A stretch of DNA of 64,000 nt. Source: Adhaeretor mobilis (GTDB lineage: Bacteria > Planctomycetota > Planctomycetia > Pirellulales > Lacipirellulaceae). The stretch lies in the NCBI RefSeq assembly GCF_007741515.1, contig NZ_CP036263.1:4761178-4825177 (forward strand), in the 5' to 3' direction. Each line of letters starts with the position of its first letter. Position 1 is the stretch's first letter. The notes beneath the pieces were generated by a model. That model was not told where the DNA came from. It worked only from the letters and a program-made list of their open reading frames with translations, and did not search any database. The translations under genes were made by a program, and so were the position numbers. Below, piece after piece: positions 51,014-59,574 of this stretch.

Positions 51014-51158
51014 AGCTGGCAGACGAGTTTGCGAAGAGAGAAAGACGTAGCGCGGGCGCAAACCCGTACCTCTCCTCTAATCGACAAACTCTGCCAACGG
51101 CTTGAGATTAAGAAGGTGCTAGCAGTTGTGTAGTGGCGCAGAAATCAGAGCAAACACC

Positions 51159-51301
51159 CGTTAGCCGACGAGCTTGCTCGCCGTGAGGATTGTTGGTCGG
51201 CCGAGGTCCGCAGCACGACGGTGCGCTAAACTGACCGGAAGATAGGCAGATAGCGTGCATAGGATCGCTAGCTCCGCGGCGAGCAAGCTCGTCGGCTAAC
51301 G
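51159..51301. repeat. Paired inverted TTAGCCGACGAGC element
   Basis: CGTTAGCCGACGAGCTTGCT with CGCCG (51159-51183) and its exact inverse CGGCGAGCAAGCTCGTCGGC with TAACG (51277-51301), 93 nt apart. Each arm is itself a hairpin (GACGAGCTTGCTCG). It occupies most of the 311-nt gap upstream of mlaE. Confidence 0.85.
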
Positions 51302-51324
51302 TAGCCTAGGGAGAGTCTGGGCGA

Positions 51325-52554
51325 TTACTCCAAATCTTCGCCGCGTGCGAAGCGTGCTAGCGTTTCCTGGTAGCGTTTTTTGCCCTTCTCGACGACGCGG
51401 CGGATTTCCTTGGCGTTGGACTCGCTCTCTTTGCGTAGTTCGGCGATCATCTGCAGCGACTCGACTTGGTAGTCGCTAATCGCGCTCACCAACTTTTCCA
51501 GCGACTCGGGGCTGACCGTCGAGCCATAGCCGGCCTTGAGGGCGGCTCGCTCTAGGTCGCGTCCCAAATCGGCCACGTCTTCGAGGCTTTTGTTCACGCC
51601 TTCTTTCAGTGCTTCGGTGGAAGCGGCTGCTTCGAACAAGCCCTGCTGCGATGTGTAGACCGTGCCGAGAATCGTAAACACATGCTCGTTGGTTGTGAAG
51701 AAGGTCACCGCGCGACGATAGACTTGGTCCTTCACATCGTGCGTTTGCTTGAGCTTCGTGACAAGCGTTTCGCCCACGTCGTAGCCGATGGAAAGGTTTT
51801 CAGAGATATCCTTGAGCAGCTGGTATGTGCGATCTTCCTCTTGGAAGGCATTGCGCGCTTCGTCGCGGGCTAGCTCGAGGCGGCCGCGATCGCTCTCGTC
51901 GCCTTCGAATTTGTCGATGGCTTTCTGCGAAGCAGCGAGGCCCTCTTTCGCTTTGTCCAAGTGCGGCAGTTGCGCTTCGAGCAGTTCGCGGGCAAGGATT
52001 TCCGCTTCTTTGAGAGCGAAACGGAAGTCGATGTAGCCGTCCATAATGGTTTGTTCGCGGACAAGCTGGTTCTTTGTTTCGGTGCACACGTCTTGATAGA
52101 CGTCGACAATTTTTTCAAAGCGAGCCGAAGGCGAGCCGCGGCGGATTTTCATCCACAGGTTGGACATCTTCTCAGTAATGCCAATTTTGCCGTCGTCCAG
52201 TTGGCCGATGAGCGCTTTGGAGTCTTCGCGAATCGAATCGAACATCTGGCTGATTTCCAGATAGCGATTGCCCACGTTGATGTTTTCCACATTTTCACGC
52301 ACCAAAGCATTAAACTTGGCCATGTGCTGGATGGTGTTCGCAATGGCCAGTGCGCGGGCTTCGTCCACATGGCGGACTTCTTCGAGCAGACGGATGAGCT
52401 CAACCGGGGCATCGTCCTTGTCCTTGAGGCCGAATTTTTCGAGCACTTCGACCGCCTTGTCCAGGTAGCCGCTCATCTTCTTCTCATGTTTGTCCGCTTC
52501 CTTGAGGACAGCCTTCTCGTGTTTCTCTTCGGCTTGTGCACTTGCTTGGGCCAT
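51325..52554 (-). CDS. Long helical/coiled-coil protein of unknown function
   Basis: A 409-residue acidic soluble protein without signal or membrane helix. Almost the whole chain is predicted helical with heptad-like stretches (AQAEEKHEKAVLKEADKHEKKM, residues 7-28; RELLEAQLPHLDKAKEGL, near 190; SLEDVADLGRDLERAAL, near 330). The layout is somewhat like TelA/KlaA toxic-anion-resistance proteins, but I see no firm motif. AGGAG lies 9 nt before the ATG. It is divergent from the DUF6384 gene (245 nt between starts), and with the two genes beyond forms a plausible functional set. Confidence 0.6.
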   Translation of the reverse strand: MAQASAQAEEKHEKAVLKEADKHEKKMSGYLDKAVEVLEKFGLKDKDDAPVELIRLLEEVRHVDEARALAIANTIQHMAKFNALVRENVENINVGNRYLEISQMFDSIREDSKALIGQLDDGKIGITEKMSNLWMKIRRGSPSARFEKIVDVYQDVCTETKNQLVREQTIMDGYIDFRFALKEAEILARELLEAQLPHLDKAKEGLAASQKAIDKFEGDESDRGRLELARDEARNAFQEEDRTYQLLKDISENLSIGYDVGETLVTKLKQTHDVKDQVYRRAVTFFTTNEHVFTILGTVYTSQQGLFEAAASTEALKEGVNKSLEDVADLGRDLERAALKAGYGSTVSPESLEKLVSAISDYQVESLQMIAELRKESESNAKEIRRVVEKGKKRYQETLARFARGEDLE

Positions 52555-52798
52555 GGTGGGGAGCTCCTGGATAGATGACTTGGTCGTCGGGGCGACTCAC
52601 CGCTTGGACGGCGGACTGTTGCTTTGGTAAACTTCTAGATCGTGCAGCTTATCACGGCGACGGCGGCGAAAAAAGACTTGACTCGGCGGCTGGGCAATTC
52701 CAGCCGTTATAGTCTCCCTAACCGCATCTCCCTAACGGCCATTTTCAGACGCACGGTTCCAGGCATGGTCGCGCCCCACTTGCATGAAAGTTTCCCCG

Positions 52799-53815
52799 AT
52801 GGCTCAGCAGCAACAACAAGCCCCACCCCCGGCAATCGATTCTGCGGAAGTTGAATCGGCTAGGGAAGTGATGCGCGAGCAGGGCCAGGACTTTACGCTT
52901 GTTGAGATGACGCGAATCATGGACGTGGCCAGCACGCTCCGTAGGGAGCAGGCGCTGGTCGAGCAGCAGCTGAATATTGATCAAGTGAAGGCCAAGCTGC
53001 GTGAACGGCTACTCGCCGCGGCAGAGGTGAGTGGCGATTCGATCAGCGCGGAGCAAGTCGATGTTGCTGTCGAACACTATTACGATCGTTTGCACACCTA
53101 TCAAGACCCGCCGTTCGGCCTGGGGACGGCGCTGGCTCACGTCTACGTCCGCCGCGGCACGATCATGAAGTGGGCAATTGCCATCGGAGCCGTGGTGGCA
53201 ATTTTTTGGGGACTGCTCGCCGGTGGCTTTTTTCCGGGTGAGCGACGCGACGCCAAGCTGGCGAACCAGGCATATGAGAGATTGGAGGAAACCAACGAAG
53301 CCATCCGTCAAGTCACCAATAACTCAAGTATCGAGAAGGAAGCGGCAGCAACCTTGGCAACAGCAAAAGCCCTACGCGAGGAGGGCGACTATCAGGCGTT
53401 GGAAGGTTTGATCGCCAAGCAACAACTTCTCGCCCAGACACTCATGCAACAGTATGAGCTCACCATCCCCAGTGTGCCTGGGCAAGAATCGGCATTCCCG
53501 ATGGATTATACCGATGCGAATTCGCAGACGGTCCGTTCGGGATACTACGTCGTTGTCGAAGCGAAGGCCGCAGATGGCACGCCGGTGAGAGTGCAAGTAC
53601 GCGATCGGCAAACGGGCAAAATGACAACGACCAGCAAATGGGCCGAGCAAGTACCCGCTGCGGTTTACAATCGCCTCAAGGAAGACAAACAGGCGGACGG
53701 TCTGCTGGACGATCGTCTCTTCGGCGTGAAGCAGCGTGGAGAGCGCGATTTAGAAGTTCGCATGCAAGGCGACTCTGGCGTGTTGGATCGCGGAGGTCAG
53801 CTCACAGAATGGTAG
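52799..53815 (+). CDS. DUF6384-like membrane protein
   Basis: A 338-residue protein with one helix (about 118-138, WAIAIGAVVAIFWGLLAGGFF). The N-terminal cytoplasmic part opens with a Gln/Pro tract and is helical ('FTLVEMTRIMDVASTLRREQALVEQQLNIDQVKAKL'). The C-terminal part begins helical and ends in a beta domain ('YYVVVEAKAADGTPVRVQVRDRQTG', then 'RLFGVKQRGERDLEVRMQGDSGVLDRGGQLTEW'), a layout I recall for DUF6384, function unknown. I take ATG 52799 (MAQQQQQ); an ATG five codons earlier is also possible. The next gene follows after 10 nt. Confidence 0.6.
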   Translation: MAQQQQQAPPPAIDSAEVESAREVMREQGQDFTLVEMTRIMDVASTLRREQALVEQQLNIDQVKAKLRERLLAAAEVSGDSISAEQVDVAVEHYYDRLHTYQDPPFGLGTALAHVYVRRGTIMKWAIAIGAVVAIFWGLLAGGFFPGERRDAKLANQAYERLEETNEAIRQVTNNSSIEKEAAATLATAKALREEGDYQALEGLIAKQQLLAQTLMQQYELTIPSVPGQESAFPMDYTDANSQTVRSGYYVVVEAKAADGTPVRVQVRDRQTGKMTTTSKWAEQVPAAVYNRLKEDKQADGLLDDRLFGVKQRGERDLEVRMQGDSGVLDRGGQLTEW

Positions 53816-53825
53816 GCTCCACGCG

Positions 53826-55337
53826 ATGACAACCACGGCATTAGCAGGCAGCCGCGTCGGGAATGAACTCGACCGGTCGATTGGCCGTTTGCGCAAGCAA
53901 ATCGATCAGCATCTCGCTGGCATGAAACAAATCGACGAACAACTCGCGGAGCTCGTGGGACGACGGACCGCTGCGCTGGCGGACTTGGCAAGACATTACC
54001 TGCCTGATATCAGCCCGGAATCTATTCAGGGCACTTTCGCGGAGATCAGGCACGATTTGCTGGAAGTTCTCCAGCGCAAACGCCAACGTGAGGCTGAGTT
54101 GAGCAGCACCATCGGCCAGCTTGAGCGGAGCATCGACAGCGACGAGGAGGAGCTCGACCGTGTGACCGAGGCCCTTAACGAAAAAGTAGCTGAGCGCGAA
54201 CGGCTCGAAGAATTACTCGCCGAACGCCTACACGCTAGCGATGAATTTCGCGAGCTATCGAAGCGGGCACTCGATGCGGAGGTTGAACTCGAACGGAACG
54301 AAGTGCGAGTTGCTGAGGCAAAACAAGAATCGAGCGAGAAGCTGCCAGCCTATGAGAAAAGTCGCCTGTTCAAGTATCTGCAAGAACGAGACTACGGTAC
54401 AGCCGCGTACAAGAAGGAGGGACTCACACGGGTGCTCGATGGCTGGGTCGCCAAGATGATTGGCTTCCGCCGTGCACGCCGCAGCTACGACTTCCTCCGC
54501 GTGACGCCGGAACTGATGGCTAAGGAAGTGCAACGTCGGCGTGAGCATTTCAATGTGCTCATGGAGCAGGTGGAAGCGATTGAAGATCGCAACTCGGACG
54601 AAATTGGTCTCACAGCAGTGATGCGCGAAGGGCAAGAACTAGGCGCAAAGCGAGATGCGCTGACTGACGCAATTGCTAAGCAACAGGACCGGCTGATTGC
54701 TCACGAGGAAGAGTTGCTGCAACTTCAACAGCCGAACAACAAATATCACGACCAAGCCATTGCCCGCATGAAGTTTTTCCTCTCGAAAATGGAGGAGTCG
54801 AAGCTGCAACGTCGCTCGCGTCAAACTCCCGAGCCTCAGGACGATGCTATCGTGGCGGAAGTTTTGTGGCTTAACGAGCGACTCGACGATGCGGAACGGC
54901 AAGGGCAAGCTGAGTCTCGCAAACGCCAGCAGTGGGACGATAAGCTCTCCGGTCTGCATCAAATTCAGCAGCGTTTTCGGGAAGCAGAGTTCGACAGTCG
55001 TCGCTCGATGTTCCATCCTCGCTTCGAAATGGCGGATTTGGTCGAGGATTATCTCGAGGGCGATCTCGGCACGGAGGGGCTGTGGTCGGCAATTCGCAAG
55101 AACCAGGAATTCGCCCCGCAGTGGCACGAGCAACGCGGTGGCGGGTTTGATGATTTTCTCAACAGCGAAATGTCCTACGTATTGTTCCGCGTACTGACCG
55201 ACGTAGCGGGTCACGCCCTCCGCAACGCCGCACGCCGGGGCATGGAACGCCGTGGGCCGATCCGTACGCAGCAACGCCGGCAATCAGGTAGGCCGAAGTT
55301 ACCACGTCGCGGGTTTACCAAGGGGCGTGGGTTTTAG
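53826..55337 (+). CDS. Large coiled-coil protein linked to the DUF6384 gene
   Basis: A 503-residue soluble protein. Residues 15-190 are strongly coiled coil (IGRLRKQIDQHLAGMKQIDEQLAEL; LEEELDRVTEALNEKVAERERLEELL), residues 230-400 again (QEAIEDRN..., QDRLIAHEEELLQLQ), and the C-terminal 100 residues are a mixed domain ending in a basic Arg/Gly tail. Between them 'YLQERDYGTAAYKKEGLTRVLDGWVAKMIGF' suggests a membrane-near hinge. No known family is recognised. It starts 10 nt after the DUF6384 gene and is surely in the same transcript. Confidence 0.6.
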   Translation: MTTTALAGSRVGNELDRSIGRLRKQIDQHLAGMKQIDEQLAELVGRRTAALADLARHYLPDISPESIQGTFAEIRHDLLEVLQRKRQREAELSSTIGQLERSIDSDEEELDRVTEALNEKVAERERLEELLAERLHASDEFRELSKRALDAEVELERNEVRVAEAKQESSEKLPAYEKSRLFKYLQERDYGTAAYKKEGLTRVLDGWVAKMIGFRRARRSYDFLRVTPELMAKEVQRRREHFNVLMEQVEAIEDRNSDEIGLTAVMREGQELGAKRDALTDAIAKQQDRLIAHEEELLQLQQPNNKYHDQAIARMKFFLSKMEESKLQRRSRQTPEPQDDAIVAEVLWLNERLDDAERQGQAESRKRQQWDDKLSGLHQIQQRFREAEFDSRRSMFHPRFEMADLVEDYLEGDLGTEGLWSAIRKNQEFAPQWHEQRGGGFDDFLNSEMSYVLFRVLTDVAGHALRNAARRGMERRGPIRTQQRRQSGRPKLPRRGFTKGRGF

Positions 55338-55423
55338 GCGCAAGCTGGTTTTAGGCGCAAGCTCCAGCGGCATAGGCACCCCCAACCACTTTTTCAATAG
55401 ATAATGCAAAGTACTGAACTCCC

Positions 55424-56650
55424 ATGAAAACTATACTCATTGCTATATCCTCATTGCTCCTCACCACCACTGCGCTAGCAGAACCTGGGACCATGGAACA
55501 AGCGGTTTCCACGGAGCTGAATGTCGGCTTCGAGCCGGTTTTCAACGGGCACGCATTCGAGAGGCCGATCGCTTTGGACCATGCGGGCGACGGTTCGGGA
55601 AAGCTCTATGTCATGGGGCAACTGGGTACGGTTGAAGTGCTTGATGGCCCGGAGGATGACTCGCCGGAGATGCTACTCGACATTACCGAGCGCGTGCTCT
55701 TCCTCAAGAATGAAAACGAGCAAGGTTTGCTCGGCATAGCGTTTCACCCAAAGTTTGCGGACAACGGGCAGTTCTTTCTCTACTATAACCCCCGGCCAAC
55801 GGACGAAGATTCGCGGCGGCGGACGGTCGTTTCTCGGTTTACTGTGGAGAACGGCAAAGCCGATCCGGCTAGCGAAGAGCTATTACTAACGATCGAACAA
55901 CCTTACTGGAATCACAACGGCGGCACGCTGCGCTTCGGTCCCGATGGCATGCTTTACATTGCCGTAGGCGATGGCGGTAAGTTTGATGATCCGCACGATC
56001 ACGGCCAAAACCCCAAGACGCTGCTGGCGAGCGTGCTGCGGATCGACGTCGATCACCGATCTACGGTCGATGGCAAGAAACTGCCCTATGCCATTCCGTC
56101 GGACAATCCGTTTGCCGATAAGCCCGAGCAGGGTCGCGGCGAAGTGTGGGCCTATGGGTTGCGTAACGTGTGGCGTATGGAGTTCGACGCGAAGACTGGC
56201 GAGTTGTGGGCGGGTGACGTGGGGCAGAACGTTTGGGAGGAGATCGACATTCTCGAAGCAGGCAAGAATTACGGCTGGAATGTGCGCGAAGGAAAGCACG
56301 CGCTCGAAAAGCAAAAGGGGGTACCTCCGACCAAGCCGCGTGAAGGCGACGAACTTGTCGAGCCCGTTTGGGATTACCATCACGACATCGGTAAGTCGAT
56401 TACTGGTGGGCACATCGTTCGCTGCAAGTCGCTACCGCAACTTGACGGCATGTATCTGTACGCGGATTACATCTCCGGTTCCATCTACGCGCTCGACTAC
56501 GACCGTGAAGCAAATGAGGTGCGTAAGAATCACATCCTCCGCGAGAAAGGTCTGCCAGTGACCTCCTTCGGCCATGACGCACAAGGCGAGTCGTACTTCA
56601 TGCAAGATGACGGTGTGATTTATCGATTGGTGGTTGAGAAGCAGTATTAG
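55424..56650 (+). CDS. PQQ-dependent sugar dehydrogenase (glucose/sorbosone dehydrogenase family)
   Basis: A 408-residue exported protein. A signal peptide (MKTILIAISSLLLTTTALAEPG) is followed by a six-bladed propeller: 'RPIALDHAGDGSGKLYVMGQLGTVEVL', 'NEQGLLGIAFHPKFADNGQFFLYY', 'NHNGGTLRFGPDGMLYIAVGDGG' (with the family His and calcium-site residues), 'VWAYGLRNVWRMEFDAKTGELWAGDVGQNVWEEIDIL' and 'NYGWNVREG'. Members oxidise aldoses in the periplasm with PQQ as cofactor. No pqq synthesis genes are nearby. The IS element lies about 200 nt downstream. Confidence 0.92.
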   Translation: MKTILIAISSLLLTTTALAEPGTMEQAVSTELNVGFEPVFNGHAFERPIALDHAGDGSGKLYVMGQLGTVEVLDGPEDDSPEMLLDITERVLFLKNENEQGLLGIAFHPKFADNGQFFLYYNPRPTDEDSRRRTVVSRFTVENGKADPASEELLLTIEQPYWNHNGGTLRFGPDGMLYIAVGDGGKFDDPHDHGQNPKTLLASVLRIDVDHRSTVDGKKLPYAIPSDNPFADKPEQGRGEVWAYGLRNVWRMEFDAKTGELWAGDVGQNVWEEIDILEAGKNYGWNVREGKHALEKQKGVPPTKPREGDELVEPVWDYHHDIGKSITGGHIVRCKSLPQLDGMYLYADYISGSIYALDYDREANEVRKNHILREKGLPVTSFGHDAQGESYFMQDDGVIYRLVVEKQY

Positions 56651-56749
56651 ATATTTATGTCCCACACAGAGGCGCATGTAGCGCGAAGGCTTGTTGCAAG
56701 CAAAGTTAGCCATCATGGCGCGTCAAGCACGTATGACACGGATATTTTC

Positions 56750-56822
56750 GAACAGGAGGTAGCAGAGGGAACAGAGCAAGCCAGCAAGTCGCCACTCCAT
56801 TCTCTCTGTTGCCTTCTGTTTG
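56750..56822. repeat. Inverted GGTAGCAGAGGGAACAGAG hairpin, copy 1
   Basis: GAACAGGAGGTAGCAGAGGG with AACAGAG (56750-56776) and its inverse CTCTCTGTTGCCTTCTGTTT (56802-56822). The left flank AGTTAGCCATC (56704 on) and this hairpin recur as a direct copy at 59119-59241. Confidence 0.7.
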
Positions 56823-56848
56823 AGTATTGATAACGACAGACTTGAGGC

Positions 56849-57804
56849 CCTAACAAAACTGTCTGCTAGTGCCGCTGCTTATGCAGTACGCTAGCACAAT
56901 GAAGTGAACACAATATACGCCATATTATGCTAATCCATTTGCCTTGACCTGGAGAATTCTTCGAGACCACAACCTCGAAATGAAGGAGAATCTGCCATGG
57001 CTAAGCCACTGGTGCCTGACGAACTCTGGGAACGAATTGAACCGCTGATTCCTGAACAACTGCCAAAGCCCAACGGAGGGCGACCTCCCATTGAAGATCG
57101 CAAAGTACTCACGGGTATCTTATTTGTCCTGAAGACAGGCATTGCTTGGGAAGACTTGCCGCAAGAGATGCAATGCGGTTCGGGCATGACTTGCTGGCGA
57201 CGCTTGCGCGACTGGCAGGAAGAGGGAGTGTGGGAGGCGTTGGTACAACTGCTGCTGAATGAATTGCGCGAAGCCGATCAGATCGATTGGTCGCGTGCTG
57301 CCGTCGACAGCGCCAAGGCTCGTGCTATGGGGGGTGGCGAAAAGACGGGCCCGGACCCTACCAACCGCAGTAAACCGGGGAGCAAACATCACGTTGTGAC
57401 CGACGCTCATGGAATTCCGTTGCACGTGACGCTTACGGGAGCGAATCGACAGGATGTGACACAGCTGCTGCCTGTGATTGACGGCATTCCGCCAGTAGCT
57501 GGAAAGCCGGGGCATCCTCGGCAACGCCCTGACGAAGTGTACGCTGACCGTGCTTACGATTCGCAGGCCCATCGTGAGCAACTTCAGCAGCGTGGCATCG
57601 AACCTCATTTGGCTAAGCGGAATACGGACCATGGTAGTGGACTGGGAATCTATCGTTGGGTTTCGGAACGCACGCTAAGTTGGCTTCATCAGTTTCGACG
57701 CCTAAAAACCAGATACGATCGCCGAGCTGATATCCACGAAGCTTTCATGAAGATCGCCCAAGCGTTAATCTGTTTCAGAGTCTTAAATTGGTAGTTTTGT
57801 TAGG
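56849..57804 (+). mobile_element. IS5-family insertion sequence, intact
   Basis: 956 bp bounded by 12-nt perfect terminal inverted repeats, CCTAACAAAACT (56849-56860) and AGTTTTGTTAGG (57793-57804). It holds one complete transposase gene. I see no clear target-site duplication. The right end is only 15 nt beyond the stop codon of the FG-GAP PEP-CTERM gene, so that gene is not broken. Only one copy is in the window. Confidence 0.85.
56997..57794 (+). CDS. IS5-family DDE transposase
   Basis: A 265-residue transposase in one frame. The N-terminal domain ('LVPDELWERIEPLIPEQLPKPNGGRPPIEDRKVLTGILFVLKTGIAWEDLP') is typical of the IS5/IS427-type enzymes. The catalytic part has the first Asp in 'WSRAAVDSAKARAMGGG', the block 'PGSKHHVVTDAHGIPLHVTLTGANRQD', the second Asp in 'VYADRAYDSQAHREQL', and the Glu with the Y-x-x-R-x-x-x-E-x-x-x-x-R type box in 'IYRWVSERTLSWLHQFRRLKTRYDR'. 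All three catalytic acids are present. AAGGAG precedes the ATG by 9 nt. Confidence 0.95.
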   Translation: MAKPLVPDELWERIEPLIPEQLPKPNGGRPPIEDRKVLTGILFVLKTGIAWEDLPQEMQCGSGMTCWRRLRDWQEEGVWEALVQLLLNELREADQIDWSRAAVDSAKARAMGGGEKTGPDPTNRSKPGSKHHVVTDAHGIPLHVTLTGANRQDVTQLLPVIDGIPPVAGKPGHPRQRPDEVYADRAYDSQAHREQLQQRGIEPHLAKRNTDHGSGLGIYRWVSERTLSWLHQFRRLKTRYDRRADIHEAFMKIAQALICFRVLNW

Positions 57805-57819
57805 ACTTCTTAGTGTGGC

Positions 57820-58932
57820 CTATCGCCGGCGGCGGAGAAACCATGCGGTCCAGGCGAAGGTGGCCAACAGCAGCGAGGTCGGTTCAGGGATGCGACTGTT
57901 GAACAAGTAGGCAGAGCCAGAACCGAGGCGCCCGTTGCCATTGAAGTGTGCACCGACTAGCGTCGTGTCGCCGCTCATCGCCACGGAGTGGCCAAAAAGG
58001 TCCCCACCCGCAGCGTCGGAGGCAGTGAGCTTAGCAAGCTGATTGCCGGTGGTGACATCGAACAAATAGGCTGAACCAGAGCTGCTGCCCCCGTCATCAT
58101 CGAAGACTGCACCGACAATAGCCGTGCCGCCACTGATCGCCACGGAGAAGCCAAACCGGTCGTTTGCCGCAGCATCGTTAGCGGTCAGTTTAGTAAGTTG
58201 GTTGCCGGTAGTCACATCGAACAGATAGGCTGAACCCGAGTCGCTGCCCTCGTCGTCATCTCGGTGTGCACCGATAAGAGCCGTGTTGCCGTTGATAGCC
58301 ACAGAGTAGCCAAAACTGTCGCCCGCCGTAGCATCCTCGGCGGTAAGCTTGGCAAGTTGGTTGCCGGTACTGACATCGAACAGATAGGCCGAACCAGATG
58401 AGCCGCCCCCATCGTTATCGAGGAATGCACCGACAAGAGCCGTGTTACCGCTGATCGCCACGGACCAGCCAAAACTATCGCTCACCGCAGCATCGTCGGC
58501 GGTGAGTTTGGCAAGCTGGTTGCCAGTAGTGATATCGAACAGATAGGCCGAACCAGATGAGCTGCCCCCGTCGTCATTGCCGAATGCACCGACAAGAGCC
58601 GTGTTGCCGCTAATCGCTACGGACCCGCCAAAACGATCAACCGCCGCCGCATCGTTGGCAGTGAGCTTGGCTAGTTGGTTGCCAGTAGTGACATCGAACA
58701 GGTAGGCAGAGCCCGAATTGTTGCCCCCGACGTCATCGCCGAATGCACCGACTAGAGCCGTGTTGCCACTAATCGCTACGGAATAGCCAAAATAGTCAAA
58801 ATAGCCAACCGCAGCGCCGTCGGCGGTGAGCTTGGTTTCGGCATTAAAAAATATGGCGGAAGCGGGCGTGGCAGCCAGACTGGCCAGCAGGAACGCTGTC
58901 AATAAAGATTTTGAAGCAGCGGTGGTTTGCAT
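57820..58932 (-). CDS. FG-GAP repeat protein with PEP-CTERM tail
   Basis: A 370-residue secreted protein. After a signal peptide ending ATPASA come six near-identical repeats of 53 residues (about 48-360), each with 'F-G-x-S-V-A-I-S-G-N-T-A-L-V-G-A' and 'GSAYLFDVTTGNQLAKLT', the FG-GAP/propeller-blade type with acidic D-D-x-G-G calcium-like loops. The C-terminus is a PEP-CTERM sorting signal: IPEPTSLL, a hydrophobic stretch and RRRR. PEP-CTERM proteins are cut and placed at the cell surface by an exosortase; none lies in the window. A complete IS5 element has inserted just past its stop codon. Confidence 0.93.
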   Translation of the reverse strand: MQTTAASKSLLTAFLLASLAATPASAIFFNAETKLTADGAAVGYFDYFGYSVAISGNTALVGAFGDDVGGNNSGSAYLFDVTTGNQLAKLTANDAAAVDRFGGSVAISGNTALVGAFGNDDGGSSSGSAYLFDITTGNQLAKLTADDAAVSDSFGWSVAISGNTALVGAFLDNDGGGSSGSAYLFDVSTGNQLAKLTAEDATAGDSFGYSVAINGNTALIGAHRDDDEGSDSGSAYLFDVTTGNQLTKLTANDAAANDRFGFSVAISGGTAIVGAVFDDDGGSSSGSAYLFDVTTGNQLAKLTASDAAGGDLFGHSVAMSGDTTLVGAHFNGNGRLGSGSAYLFNSRIPEPTSLLLATFAWTAWFLRRRR

Positions 58933-59166
58933 TAGACGTTACTGTTTGTCAAAGAGGATAGGTGAGACGGTAGGCTTCAGAGATTAAGATCTGTCAAGGT
59001 GATGCTCCGCTTCGATAGCGAACCGGTGGACTCCTAGCGGGCTGCTTACTCTGTCCTAGTCCTAGTTTTCAACGTTAGTTAGCCGAAACGGCTGAGTATA
59101 GTGAACGATTGACCAGCACAGTTAGCCATCCCGACACGCGGTGACACAGATAATACGGATTTTTTT

Positions 59167-59241
59167 CAACAAGAGGCAGCAGAGGGAACAGGGTTGTGCT
59201 TCGTGTTATTTGCTCTGTTCTCTCTGTTGCCCCCTGGTTCG
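59167..59241. repeat. Inverted GGCAGCAGAGGGAACAG hairpin, copy 2
   Basis: CAACAAGAGGCAGCAGAGGG with AACAG (59167-59191) and the inverse CTCTGTTCTCTCTGTTGCCC (59213-59241). It is a direct copy of 56750-56822, and the shared flank begins at AGTTAGCCATC (59119). The rest of the 58933-59574 gap has no gene that I can support. Confidence 0.65.
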
Positions 59242-59574
59242 AAAATCATCGGTCTCAGAATTTTGATGCCCTCTATTCTGCGGTTCCTGCGACCGTGCGT
59301 GGGGCTGAGAGCTTCCCCCACTTTCTTGCTAGTTGTGTGAGCTATTTCACCCAATCACGGTCAGAAGTGTCGTTGTTGGAAACTTTCGTCGTACCCCCGG
59401 CGTAAGAAACTCTACCCATTTCCGTCAAACTGATGTGCGAACGAGACTCTCAGTTTTGAGGTCAACCAGCCTTTTGCAGGGCCAATGTTCGGCGTGGGAC
59501 AGTGTTCGCCGTGAGCCAGAGATTTGATAGAATGATCAAACAAGCGTCGGGCGACGCCTCCAGGAGATCAACTC

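Noticed and set aside
57996..58800. 159-bp periodic DNA as a CRISPR-like or satellite array
   Set aside because: The period is a whole number of codons and encodes FG-GAP propeller units in one open frame.
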